Source: Tribonema minus (taxonomy: Eukaryota > Sar > Xanthophyceae > Tribonematales > Tribonemataceae). Taken from it: a DNA stretch of 64,000 nt. Positions 33,618-42,959 of the stretch are shown piece after piece. How positions within the stretch are numbered: position 1 is the stretch's first letter; each line of letters opens with the position of its first letter. The notes beneath the pieces were generated by a model. That model was given only the letters and a program-made list of their open reading frames with translations, did not search any database and was not told where the DNA came from. The position numbers were made by a program, and so were the translations under genes. The stretch spans positions 620,001-684,000 of the forward strand of contig JAFCMP010000519.1 in assembly GCA_017506865.1 (NCBI GenBank), read 5' to 3'.

Positions 33618-35360
33618 TCAGTCCCTCATCCGCCAGGCGTGATCGCGCACCTCGCGCACTCTTACCCCATCCTTGTACTCAGTGCGGATGATATATTCGC
33701 GGGGGCTGCTCGGGTCCAAGCGCCACACACGCGTGAGGCTCACAGGCACGGGCTCGATGGGGTGGGCATACGCGCAGTTCAGCAGGCATGGCGTCTCTAG
33801 CGCGCTTAGGAGGGGGGCCAGGGGGTCATTGAAGTTGCTGCCCAGGCGGAGCTGCCTCAGACCTTCGGGAAGGTGCGGCAGTGGCTGCGCAAGATCTCCC
33901 TGCAGGTACAGCCTGCGAAGGCTGGATGGCCGAGGTCCAAGATCGTGGTCGAAGCTGCCGTCTATCTGCAGGTGCTGCAGGGTATGCGGCAGCGGGCCGA
34001 GCGGGTGGGAATAACGGTGGAAGTCGCCCTCCAGCTGCAGGTGCGCGAGGCCTGTGGGCAGCGCGCCGAGGGGCGTCGCATACTCCTTTCCGACTTTGAG
34101 CGTTTTGAGCGACGCGGGCAGCGGCCCTAGCTCGCTGCGGAAGCTATCCCCCATGTGGAGGTACTCCAGCGTGCAGGGGAGGAGCCCCAGTGGAACATTG
34201 TACAAGAAAAAATTGCTGAAGTCCAGGCGCACCAGGCCTGGCGGCAGTGGTGCGAGGGACCAGATGTAGTACTTGCGCCTACGGACAGGCAGGGAGGTGT
34301 CCCACAACGAGCTTCTGTCATACTCGGACCAAGTAAATTCGCGTAAGGTGGTGTCGTAGCACATGCCTGCGGTGAAATTGACGAGACGTGGCGGCAGGTC
34401 GCCGAAGCCGAAGTTGAAGTCGCACTGCGCGAGCGCCAGCGCTCGCAGCGCCGCCGGCAGGCGCACGCCGTCGCGCCTGTCGTCCCGCAGCAGCTGGCCG
34501 CCGTGAATGCTTTCCGTTCCACCAAAAGCACCTGGCGCGCCGCCAATGGTGCAATTCTGCAGAAAAAGAGACTCCAGGCTGTCGGGGAACGGCATGCCGT
34601 CCGGCACACCCCAGTTGACGAGGTGGAGTCGCTGAAGTCCTCCCGGGAGAGCACGTCGGAAGGCCTTCGCACAGGGCTGCGCGCTGGCGGCCTCTTCGAA
34701 AGGGCGAGCGTACACGAGCGTGTGCAGCGTCGCGGGCAGATTGAAGTCGTCTGTGGTACATGCCGTCGGGCACCAAAGCAGCTCAAGGCTGCGCAGGCTG
34801 GCTGGCGCTGTGTTGGCAACAATGTGCATCATTTCGGCATCCAGCACCGTCTTTTGGACGTGCAGCTCCTCGAGGTTGGAGGGCAGTGCCGTGATGCCAC
34901 CGCTGAATTTGTGCAGCGTGAGGCTCCTGATGGCGCTCCAGCCAAGAGGCTGCGCCTGCTGAAGGCTTCCGGAAAAGTGGCCACAGAGATGGAGCTTCAA
35001 GACGCGCTTGCGGACAAAGGTTCTCGCCATGGCCGCCACGCAATCGCGTTGGTGCCCCGCATCTAGCCGCACCTCCACACCGGCAGCGATGCACTCATAG
35101 AGGGCCCTATTGGCGTACACAGCTTGCAGCGGCAAACACTCTTGTCGCAGGAGCACACCCATGACGTCTACTAGCGACTCGGAGTCGCCCATTCCAGGCG
35201 CCGCCATGACGATCTCGCATTCTGCACCTGGGCCAGCAAACGACAGGGTACGAGTCAGGAGAGTGAACACAGAAAGAGGTTGCCTCAGAGCGCGTTGTGA
35301 GCGTGAACGCTCAAGTTCTGCAAGACACAGACAACAAAGAAGCTGGGAAGACAATTTCAT
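33618..35360 (-). CDS. FNIP/LRR-type repeat protein
   Basis: Single-exon ORF. The frame opens at a TTG; the first ATG is at 35360 (MKLSSQ) and a better-looking one is at 35207 (MAAPGMGDSES), giving 529 residues. The C-terminal half is a solenoid of about 21-25-residue repeats of the form PLGxLPxxLxxLxxxGxF: LPPGLVRLDFSNF, LPCTLEYLHMGDSF, LPASLKTLKVGKEY, LPTGLAHLQLEGDF, LPHTLQHLQIDGSF, RPSSLRRLYLQGD, LPEGLRQLRLGSNF. This is the FNIP-repeat style of leucine-rich repeat known from Dictyostelium and other protists. The N-terminal half has weaker LRR-like blocks (LPSNLEELHVQKT). FNIP and LRR solenoids usually bind proteins, often with F-box domains; none is clear here. It is divergent from the F-box/ankyrin gene at 35553. 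Confidence 0.75.
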   Translation of the reverse strand: MKLSSQLLCCLCLAELERSRSQRALRQPLSVFTLLTRTLSFAGPGAECEIVMAAPGMGDSESLVDVMGVLLRQECLPLQAVYANRALYECIAAGVEVRLDAGHQRDCVAAMARTFVRKRVLKLHLCGHFSGSLQQAQPLGWSAIRSLTLHKFSGGITALPSNLEELHVQKTVLDAEMMHIVANTAPASLRSLELLWCPTACTTDDFNLPATLHTLVYARPFEEAASAQPCAKAFRRALPGGLQRLHLVNWGVPDGMPFPDSLESLFLQNCTIGGAPGAFGGTESIHGGQLLRDDRRDGVRLPAALRALALAQCDFNFGFGDLPPRLVNFTAGMCYDTTLREFTWSEYDRSSLWDTSLPVRRRKYYIWSLAPLPPGLVRLDFSNFFLYNVPLGLLPCTLEYLHMGDSFRSELGPLPASLKTLKVGKEYATPLGALPTGLAHLQLEGDFHRYSHPLGPLPHTLQHLQIDGSFDHDLGPRPSSLRRLYLQGDLAQPLPHLPEGLRQLRLGSNFNDPLAPLLSALETPCLLNCAYAHPIEPVPVSLTRVWRLDPSSPREYIIRTEYKDGVRVREVRDHAWRMRD

Positions 35361-35552
35361 AGCCGCCGCAGCATGACACACCTGAGTTTCTGCCAACCAG
35401 GCTGCCCTGACCGCAAGTCAAGCGACTCACAGCGACATCACAACTGCTGAATTCACCGAAGTTCTGGGTTGAAGTTCTGGAGTGAACTTCAACTGACGAA
35501 GATCAGATCATCAGTCATTCAACCCGCACGCAGTAGCCCGCACATCGAAACG

Positions 35553-36684
35553 ATGGCAGAGCGCAAAGCAAAAAGCGCGAGAAGCAGCGCAGCAGATCAC
35601 CCAGTGCTCACGCTGGCTTTGCAGATCCTTGCCTTCCTGCCTCCCTCCGTCATGGTCAGGAGCACATGCCGCACCTTCCTTGGCGTCGCAGAACAGTCTA
35701 CAAGGCCGAGAAGCGGCGTTTGACCGTGGCAGCCGAAGCTGTCGCCAGCACCAGCCTGCTTCGGTGGGCAGTCGAGCAGCAGGCTTGCAGCCCGAGGTGG
35801 CCCAGAGGTCGTGCGTACGCCGAGGCGAGCTCAAGGGCCTGCGTCTGGTCCACACCACATACAACCTGTCTCTGCCTTCAGACCACTGCCGGCTAGCTGC
35901 TGGCGGAGGGCATTTGGAGGTTTTGCAGTGGCTGCGTGCCAGTGGGTGCCCATGGGACCTGAACACGTGCAGTGCCGCTGCGCGCTGCGGGAGCCTCGCT
36001 GTGCTGCAGTGGGTGCGAGCCAATGGCTGCCCATGGGATCTATGGACATGCTACAACGCTGCACTGGGCGGACATCTCGAGGTGCTGCACTGGGCACTTG
36101 CAAATGAGTGCCCAGGGAGTGGCGATATCTGCAGCGCTGCTGCCCGAGGAGGGCAGTTGGAGTTGCTGCAATGGGCACGGGCCAGTGGCTACCGATGGCA
36201 CGAAACTTGCCGACGAGCCGCAGGCGGCGGGCACCTAGGCGTGCGGCAGTGGGCGCGCGCCAACGGCTGCTTTTGGAACGAGGAGACTTGCAGCAGCGCT
36301 GCTCTGAACGGGCACTTTGAAGTGCTGCGGTGGGCACACACCAACGGGTGCCCCTGGGATGCGTTCACGTGCCGTGCTGCTGCGAGCCGCGGGCATCTCG
36401 AGATACTGCAGTGGGCCCGAACAAACGGGTGTCCCTGGGACGATTCCACATGCTGCGGTGCCGCAGAATTTGGGCACCTAGATGTGCTGCAGTGGGCACA
36501 TGCCAACGGGTGCCCCTGGGACGCGTCCACGTGCTTTTTTGCTGCATGGAACGGGCATCTCAAGATACTGCAGTGGGCCCGAGCGAACGGGTGTCCCTGG
36601 GACGAGCGCACATGCAGCACCGCTCAGGAGCGCGGGCACCAGGAGGTGCTGGAGTGGGCGTGCGCGCATGGGTGCCCGGAATAG
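35553..36684 (+). pseudogene. F-box/ankyrin-like repeat gene, frame-shifted
   Basis: From the ATG at 35553 a Lys/Ser-rich start leads into an F-box-like helix (LTLALQILAFLPPSVMVRST). Sense then moves frame near 35690 (AEKRRLTVAAEAVASTSLLR) and again near 35790, after which an uninterrupted frame runs to the stop at 36684. That part holds about nine repeats of roughly 27 residues with the core GHLEVLQWARANGCPWD...TCxxAA. These are divergent ankyrin repeats of the kind common in large protist families and in giant viruses. Two shifts and no clear small introns suggest a decayed or misassembled gene; the repeat part itself is intact. Ankyrin F-box proteins bind partners for ubiquitination, but the partner is unknown. 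Confidence 0.6.
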
Positions 36685-37898
36685 CGCTGAGCCACAACCA
36701 GGATGGCGTAGGCGTGCCAGGGGGGGAAGGGGGGGGGGGGGGAGGGGGAGCACACAGCAGCGGCGACGGCAGTGGCAGTGTCAGGTGACTCAGCGCGTGC
36801 AAATTCACTTTGTTCGATTTTGGGTTTGACCACTCGAAGCACAGACTGTACCACTTGGTAGCAGTGCCACACATCTACATGTTGCTTAGTGAAGTGATTC
36901 AAATAAACGTCTTGGTGCATCATCATACCTCGGCTCTGGCGTTCCGACGCAAACACGAACAGCGCTGTTTACTGATGCGTTGCTGTGATGGTCTGACAGC
37001 AGCTTGCTCACAATGGTGGAGTTCAGCTACCTGATACTCCCCTTGGTGCTGCGGTGCTGTGTGCACTTCGGCACCGCCACTTCAAGTTCTGCGCTGCAAA
37101 TGCGCGCAGAGCTCGTCACGACGCTTTTGATGGCGCCATTCGGTTGAGCTGCAAACAAGCAGTGGGCTTCCTTGCAATGTCGAAGTTCAGCTAGGGGCAG
37201 AGCTCATCAATGTTTTCTTTTTGCCGCCGTTCTGCCGCGCAGCAAACGAGCAGAAACGGCGTGTGCGCCGTGGTCGATGTGACAGAGGCAAGGTGCGACC
37301 AAACCCTGGCTCTGCATCCAACCCTAATTTCAAGCTGTCAAGGCGGCGGATGCTGCAGCGACTCGTGATGAAGTACAGCGAACTAGATCTCTGTGAAAGG
37401 TGTGGTCACATGTCAGGGTTGACAGCAGTGTTTGAGGCGCACTGCCCGAGCAAACTCGCTGATGTTGTTATGGTCTTGCAGTCCTGCAGTGGGCACTGCT
37501 ACACACTGCTTATTTTGGCTTCCACGTTTTTGTCATTAGTGGCAATGTCATGACGGCAAGGTGTACTTGCTTCCCCTTCTGACCCCGGTGTTGAGCCCCA
37601 AGGCACAGGAAACATTGCTGTGGTGCAGCGGATAGCACTGTGACGGTCTGCGCGGTATGGTTTGCATGCGGCTGAGTCTCAGTCAGAGTCTCAGTCGAGG
37701 TCATGGTTGCACGTCGGCTGAGCAATGGCCTTGGAGGCAGATAGTTGGATTTACACAGGGTTTGTATTTGGTGGGACATGTTAGTGAATGCATGCAAGCA
37801 TCGCTTGACTGAGTCTGGGAAGCAAGCCATACTCAATATGCCTCTGTGTGAATGTGCTGCGCAGGGAAGAGCGGTTCAACCTCAAATGGTTAGGGCTG
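36685..37898. other. intergenic, low-complexity start
   Basis: It opens with a G-run at 36720-36750. An ORF at 37221..37553 (+, 110 codons) has no recognisable family and may be chance. Otherwise nothing is supported. Confidence 0.35.
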
Positions 37899-37932
37899 AC
37901 CCTAACCCTAACCGTAACCCTAACCCTAACCC
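37899..37932. repeat. telomere-like CCCTAA array
   Basis: About five units of CCCTAA in one direction with one variant (CCGTAA), inside otherwise unique sequence. Confidence 0.85.
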
Positions 37933-39531
37933 AAAAATGGGCCATATCTCTGGCGCCATCTCGGCATTTTAACCATGCGTGTGCAGAAGGCTTGTGCTCC
38001 AAAGTCATTGATGTCTTCTGCCGCAGCGGCACAGCGCCATCGCCGCTGCTGCATGCACCCGTAATGGTGCAGGCGACGCAACATTGTTGTACTCACTGCG
38101 GGGCCGACGCTATAGTATGTTCGTAATAAAAAAACACTGCGCACGGCAAGTCACCGCCGCCTTCTTCAGTTGCCGCTGTGGTATGTAGGTATTATGGCTT
38201 ACGCTGTTAAGCTTGTGATTCCGTTGTTGTAAAGGCACTGCGCAGATTTGGGCAAGAGACATCTTTGGGCGCCTGCCGACAAGCCCAACACGGCAGTGAA
38301 GCACGTCTTCCAGGGGCCTGATGAGAAGGCAAGTGGCATCAACGAACACGCACATTTTAATGATTTCTTCCAAGGTGTTGCAGACATATGTGAATACATG
38401 TGCTTTCACGGACGGAGAAGGGGATGTTTGCAACTGCTGTGCGCTTGCTGTTCAGTTCGCCGCTGTCAGACTGTTCTTTCCCCAGCAGTTTGGCTTGTTG
38501 AGAACAGTTGCCGCTTGTGAAATCAAGACTTTTTGCAAGTAGCGGTCGGACCAGACGCCTTATCAATACAGTTTGGGTTGACAGGCTTGCACGTTACCAC
38601 CACCTTGCATCGTCAGTGCACTGGACAGAGACCCGAATGCCTGCGCACTGCGTAAACTGACTTTGCCGCAAGACACAAGAAATACCAATGCTCGCGTCCG
38701 TTGCGTCAGCACCGCGGCGGTATGTGCTGAGGTCGCTCGCTGCGGCAGTCGAAGCTGCAGTGCGAGCGACAGCATTGTGTGTTGACATGGCTGTCTGCGA
38801 CAGCTGAGGCGCGCGCTGTTGCTGCGCTGAGCCATGCTGCTCATTGCTGAGCGCTGCAGCAGACGCGTGCCGCAGTGCGGCAGGGGGTTGCCACCGGGCT
38901 GCCATGAAGCAGCATGGGCAGTAATGTGCAGCATGGGTGATGCAGACTGTGATGAAGGGGGTGCTGCGCATCGCCGCAAAGTGTGGCCGGTGCGCTGCAG
39001 CAGGTACCTACCCTTGATACCACGAAGGAGGGCGTTTCACTCTCAGTCTGCGGACTGGCAGCGCACGCCGCATGTGAGGTTGATGGAAGTTGAGAAAGCG
39101 CGTTGCCCGGCACCCCCTTCGCTCACATGTGGTGTGCGGGCAGTAGGCGCGCCCGTGATGCTGTGGAGATGACTGGTCTTCACTGCCCTCTTGGCCAGTC
39201 CTTGTGTATGTGGGTTCATCCACTCGTTGACAGCAGGTGCGCACTGTACAGTACTGCCTGCTTGGCTTAATGATCCTTTTGGGTTCTCTTTCTAATTTCG
39301 CATGTACACAAATCACGCATTGTGAACAGGTTACGTGTACAAACGGCGCGCCTGCTCACCATTGCGCAGATCCTGCTGGCCATTTATGGGGAGCGAGTTG
39401 AGTCTCCTTCCTTCACGTTTTCGAAGCTTCAGACGCACGGATTTCTCACACTCATGCATCCATTTGTGCGTTGTCGTGGGCAGGCATACGCGGAGCGCCG
39501 GCTCAGGCTGGCCATCACCCAGACCCCTGGC
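37933..39531. other. repeat-flanked intergenic DNA
   Basis: About 1.6 kb between two telomere-like arrays. Several short ORFs on both strands have no recognisable domain. An ORF starting near 39325 contains a hydrophobic stretch (LLTIAQILLAIYGERVE) that might be a further light-harvesting helix, but this is weak. Confidence 0.3.
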
Positions 39532-39607
39532 CTTAGGGTAGTATTAGGGTTAGGCTTAGGCTTAGGGTTAGGGTTAGCCCTAACCCTAACCCTAACCTAA
39601 CCCTTAG
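39532..39607. repeat. head-to-head telomere-like array
   Basis: TTAGGG-type units (with TTAGGC variants) run rightward from 39532 and meet CCCTAA units near 39577 (GGGTTAGCCCTAACCC), which continue to about 39605. The arrangement (TTAGGG)n-(CCCTAA)n is that of two telomere ends joined. The right part ends in TTAG directly before the LHC-like exon, where it could serve as intron end. Confidence 0.9.
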
Positions 39608-40508
39608 GCTTGCGTGCGAGGCCCTCGGCGAGGCGCAGCAGGCCAAGCCTGGGCAGGCCCCGACAACCTCAACTGGGACCCTCTCAACCTCAAACACCTG
39701 GACCCCGAGACCTGGGAGAAGTGAGTGAACATGATGTGTCCGTGCAGTGGCGTGGGGTAGGCATGGATCAGGGGGAGGGGCAATGTTGAAGTTAATTGAC
39801 TACACTGCAACTTGAGGTTGGTTCTCCCCCCTCAACCTCCCTCCAATCCTTGGCCCCTTTTGACACTTGGGGGAAGTGAGAGAACATGCTGCAACTGTGT
39901 GTAGCGAGCGGCTTGCTTGCGCGAATAGTTGGCCATCAAGCTACCGGCCCGCGCAGTGCGGTGTAGTGGCTGGTGATGCTTATGATAGTGGCTGCTCGGG
40001 TTTAGCTTGGTGGACCGCTTCGCCTTGGGCACCAGCGCAGCTCAATTTCTTCAGCATGGCAATGCCTGATGCCACCCCGTGCAGACATGAATGCAATCAC
40101 ATTATGATCACGTGGTATGGTGCATATTCCACTTTTTATTTTGATTACCTGTGATTTTAAATGTAGATCATCCAAGCCGGTTTTGATGCATTATTTGCAG
40201 CAAATCGAATAGCTGCGTCAGTTAGAGAAAAAGCGCTGAAACCCCGGTGAACGCGGTGAACGGCGGCCGTAACTATAACGGGTTAACTGCACTTTCCGCC
40301 CACTCATCATTGCATGAATGCCTGCATCTCTCACACCACCCACGTGCATGTGTACTTCTTGCGCCAACAGGGCGCAGCTGCGTGTCACTGAGCTCAAGAC
40401 GGCCCCTAGGCGATGATTGCCTTTGCGGCCTTCTTTGTCCAGGAGAACCTGACGGGCCAGGGCATCATTGAGCACATCTACGGCATCGGCCACGTCAACA
40501 ATTTTGCG
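39608..40508 (+). pseudogene. light-harvesting chlorophyll-binding (LHC) protein, 3' fragment
   Basis: Two exon-like blocks. Block A (39608..39720) encodes GPDNLNWDPLNLKHLDPETW and ends at a donor AA/GTGAGT. Block B (40371..40508), after CAACAG, completes the codon and reads AQLRVTELK, then AMIAFAAFFVQENLTGQGII, ending at GTAAGT. Together they match the linker and third membrane helix of LHC proteins. The most conserved motif, ELKNGRLAM, is damaged: around 40398-40412 the DNA is one base short and has further changes, so the frame breaks exactly there. No first or second helix was found upstream. LHC proteins bind chlorophyll in thylakoids; this copy cannot encode a normal one unless the sequence is wrong at that spot. 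Confidence 0.65.
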
Positions 40509-42502
40509 GTAAGTTCAACAGTGTACATCAAGTTCAGACTGCAGCCACTTGTGTGTTGGGCCAACAGCTGAGCCAATCTGGCGTTTCGAGCAGTTCGGGA
40601 TTCTGCATACAGTAGCGTGGATTTGTACCAAGGGGAAGCGTTGGGCCGGCTGCGTGGCCTGTTTCTGTGGCTTCCGGCTAGTAAAGCGCTGCTGTGATGG
40701 CTAGTTTGGCATACTGGTATGCATGCATGCTGTCCGCATGGACCGCTCTGGCGGCAACACAGCAGTGACAGCACAGTTTTGACGTGTTTGCTTGAGCTGT
40801 TTGCCGTCAGGCTAGGGATATGACTTTGGCGTACACGGCACGCCACTGTAGATCGACCCAACGATCACAGGTCTCGTCGGCCACTTGCCCCACAACCGCT
40901 CTCACGCATGCCGCTTGCAGTTTGCCATGCATGCAGCGAACTCATTTGCATCTCTGCACTTCGCTGCTGCTGCTCACAGGATGGACAAGGCGTGTTTCAA
41001 GCTCAGGCATCACAGGAAACAAGGGAACATCGCACATAACATTTTCGCGCTGCACCAGAGCCTCCCTCCATTGCTATTTCTGGATGAAGGCGGATATGTC
41101 GCGACCGTGTAACTATCGTTACCCCCCGCACTCAATGCATGTTTAGTTTTTGACCGCCTGGCCTCTTTGGCACAATGCTCCCCTTTCGTGCCCCTTGTGT
41201 CGTTTGCTTGCTGGTTCGCTGTCTTGTCGTAACGCCCACGCACCGCAGAGTAACTGTTGCCGCAGCTGTGCAGTGGCCCAAATGAGGGTGGTACATGACT
41301 CAATGACTCATGACTCATGACATCTGAAGCGCCATCAATGGCCTTATATGCTTGCGCGCACTGCCAATACCTGCACGTGTGTGTGCACTGCCAATAATCT
41401 ACCAGAGATGAGCAGCAAACCTTGAAGCGTTACCGTGCACCAATCCGGACAAATGCTCGACACACTGTCAACCTGCAGCTGCCAAGGTCTGACGTTCATC
41501 TTGCATTTCTGACTATGGCTCTATGAGCAACAGTGTGCACGACGATTGTGGACTGCTGCAAAGTCTCTGCTTGCGGGGCAGACCAGTAAAACCAGTTGGG
41601 TTTTACGCACATGCATGCGGTACGTCAGGTCACCTTGCAGTTTTGCACACATGCATGCGGTACGTCAGGTCACCTTTCAGTTTTCCACAGATAGAATGCC
41701 CCCGTGAGGGCACACACAGGAGTGTCTTCCAGCGACCCATGCTGACGTTGTTCACTGTCTTCGTCCACTGGCCAATGCATGCAAATTTGAAGCTACACGC
41801 ATACGCATGGTCAGCGTGCAAAGCCTGCTGTAGTACTTGAGAAAGCGCTCGCGGCACCTAACTGCGTGTGCTGCGATAGCATTGGCCAACCATGCAGTGC
41901 CAGACCTGATGAGATCAGGAGGCAGCACAGTGACTCTTAGATTACCAAGAACAAATTCAAGTCATGGACTTGTGATCATCAAGGCCCTGATGGTACCGTG
42001 ACATGTCTAGGCTGATGATCAAGTTGGTTGGTCGAATCTAATGCAACTCCGACCACAGTCATCCGCCATGGGGTGCAAATCATCCTGCACATTTGCCGGG
42101 CACTGCTGCGCCAACGGCATGCCAACCCGGCGTCACAAAAGCACCATGACCCGGATGTGGTGCGATGAGCAGTCAGCCGCTCCCTTGCGGCATCTCAATG
42201 TGCCTGCAGCGTGACTTCGCTGCGCAGACGCAGTAGCACATGTGCGCGCACCCCACCTGCATCGGCCCATCACACGCGTATCCACAGGGCGGCACTTTGA
42301 CAAGCACGCATTGGGATGCGCCCGCACAGCATGCGACCTGCTCATGACCGCACCAGGGCCCGGTGCAGCGCCACGAGCTGCCCGTTGCGTGAAGCGTTTG
42401 ACTAACCACGGCTGCTGACAGCGCTATGAAGTGTCCGCGCACCTCAGCATCGTAGGGTACCAGGCCGCTGCAGCGGGGGCGCACGTGATCACAAGCGCCA
42501 TT
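40509..42502. other. intergenic, few features
   Basis: About 2 kb without a supported gene. It contains a 40-bp tandem duplication (ATGCATGCGGTACGTCAGGT at 41611 and 41651). Confidence 0.4.
41605..41690. repeat. 40-bp tandem duplication
   Basis: ATGCATGCGGTACGTCAGGT plus flanks appears at 41611 and 41651, nearly identical. Confidence 0.8.
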
Positions 42503-42520
42503 GCCTAACCCTAACCCCTA
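42503..42520. repeat. short telomere-like tract
   Basis: CCTAACCCTAACCCCTA, about two and a half units. Confidence 0.6.
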
Positions 42521-42959
42521 GGCCGATGGCGCATGCGGCCCTCAGACACGTCAGAGCACCTGCGTCCAACAACACTACTAGTGCCCCACGGCATACATGC
42601 AGTGCTTGTTGGTCCGCCCGCTGCAGTAGGCTTTAGATGCCCGTCGGTGAGTTCGGCGGCGCTGCTGCATGTCAGGCACTCCCAAGGGCAGTCAGTACCC
42701 TCTGCATGCCAAGGTGCCGCAGTTACAACAGCATTTCATGTCCATGAAGCCCAATGGCATGCAGTCAATGATCCCAGCCTACACGGTAATCATTCTGCAA
42801 GATAATACAGACCAGCAGGTGCATCACTGTCCGCGAGAGCGCACCAGTCGACTTCGCTCCGCAGAATGGCACCTGCGGACTTGCGGCACAAGCGCACACG
42901 GCACAGGCGTCGTTGCGGGAGAGCAGGCAGAGCAAAGCAAGAGAGCACTGCGCCATCGC
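42521..42959. other. 3' flank of the MSP-kinesin-like gene
   Basis: No gene recognised. A TGTAA motif on the minus strand near 42721 is a candidate polyadenylation signal for the upstream gene. Confidence 0.35.

Noticed and set aside
35553-36684. A giant-virus insertion because of the ankyrin-like repeats
   Set aside because: The repeat family is common in host genomes too; no viral core gene or composition change is seen.
37221-37553. Plus-strand ORF of 110 codons with basic start
   Set aside because: No recognisable domain, no clear codon signal, and similar ORFs arise by chance in this DNA.
39532-39607. A true chromosome end
   Set aside because: The array is short, head-to-head and has unique sequence on both sides.
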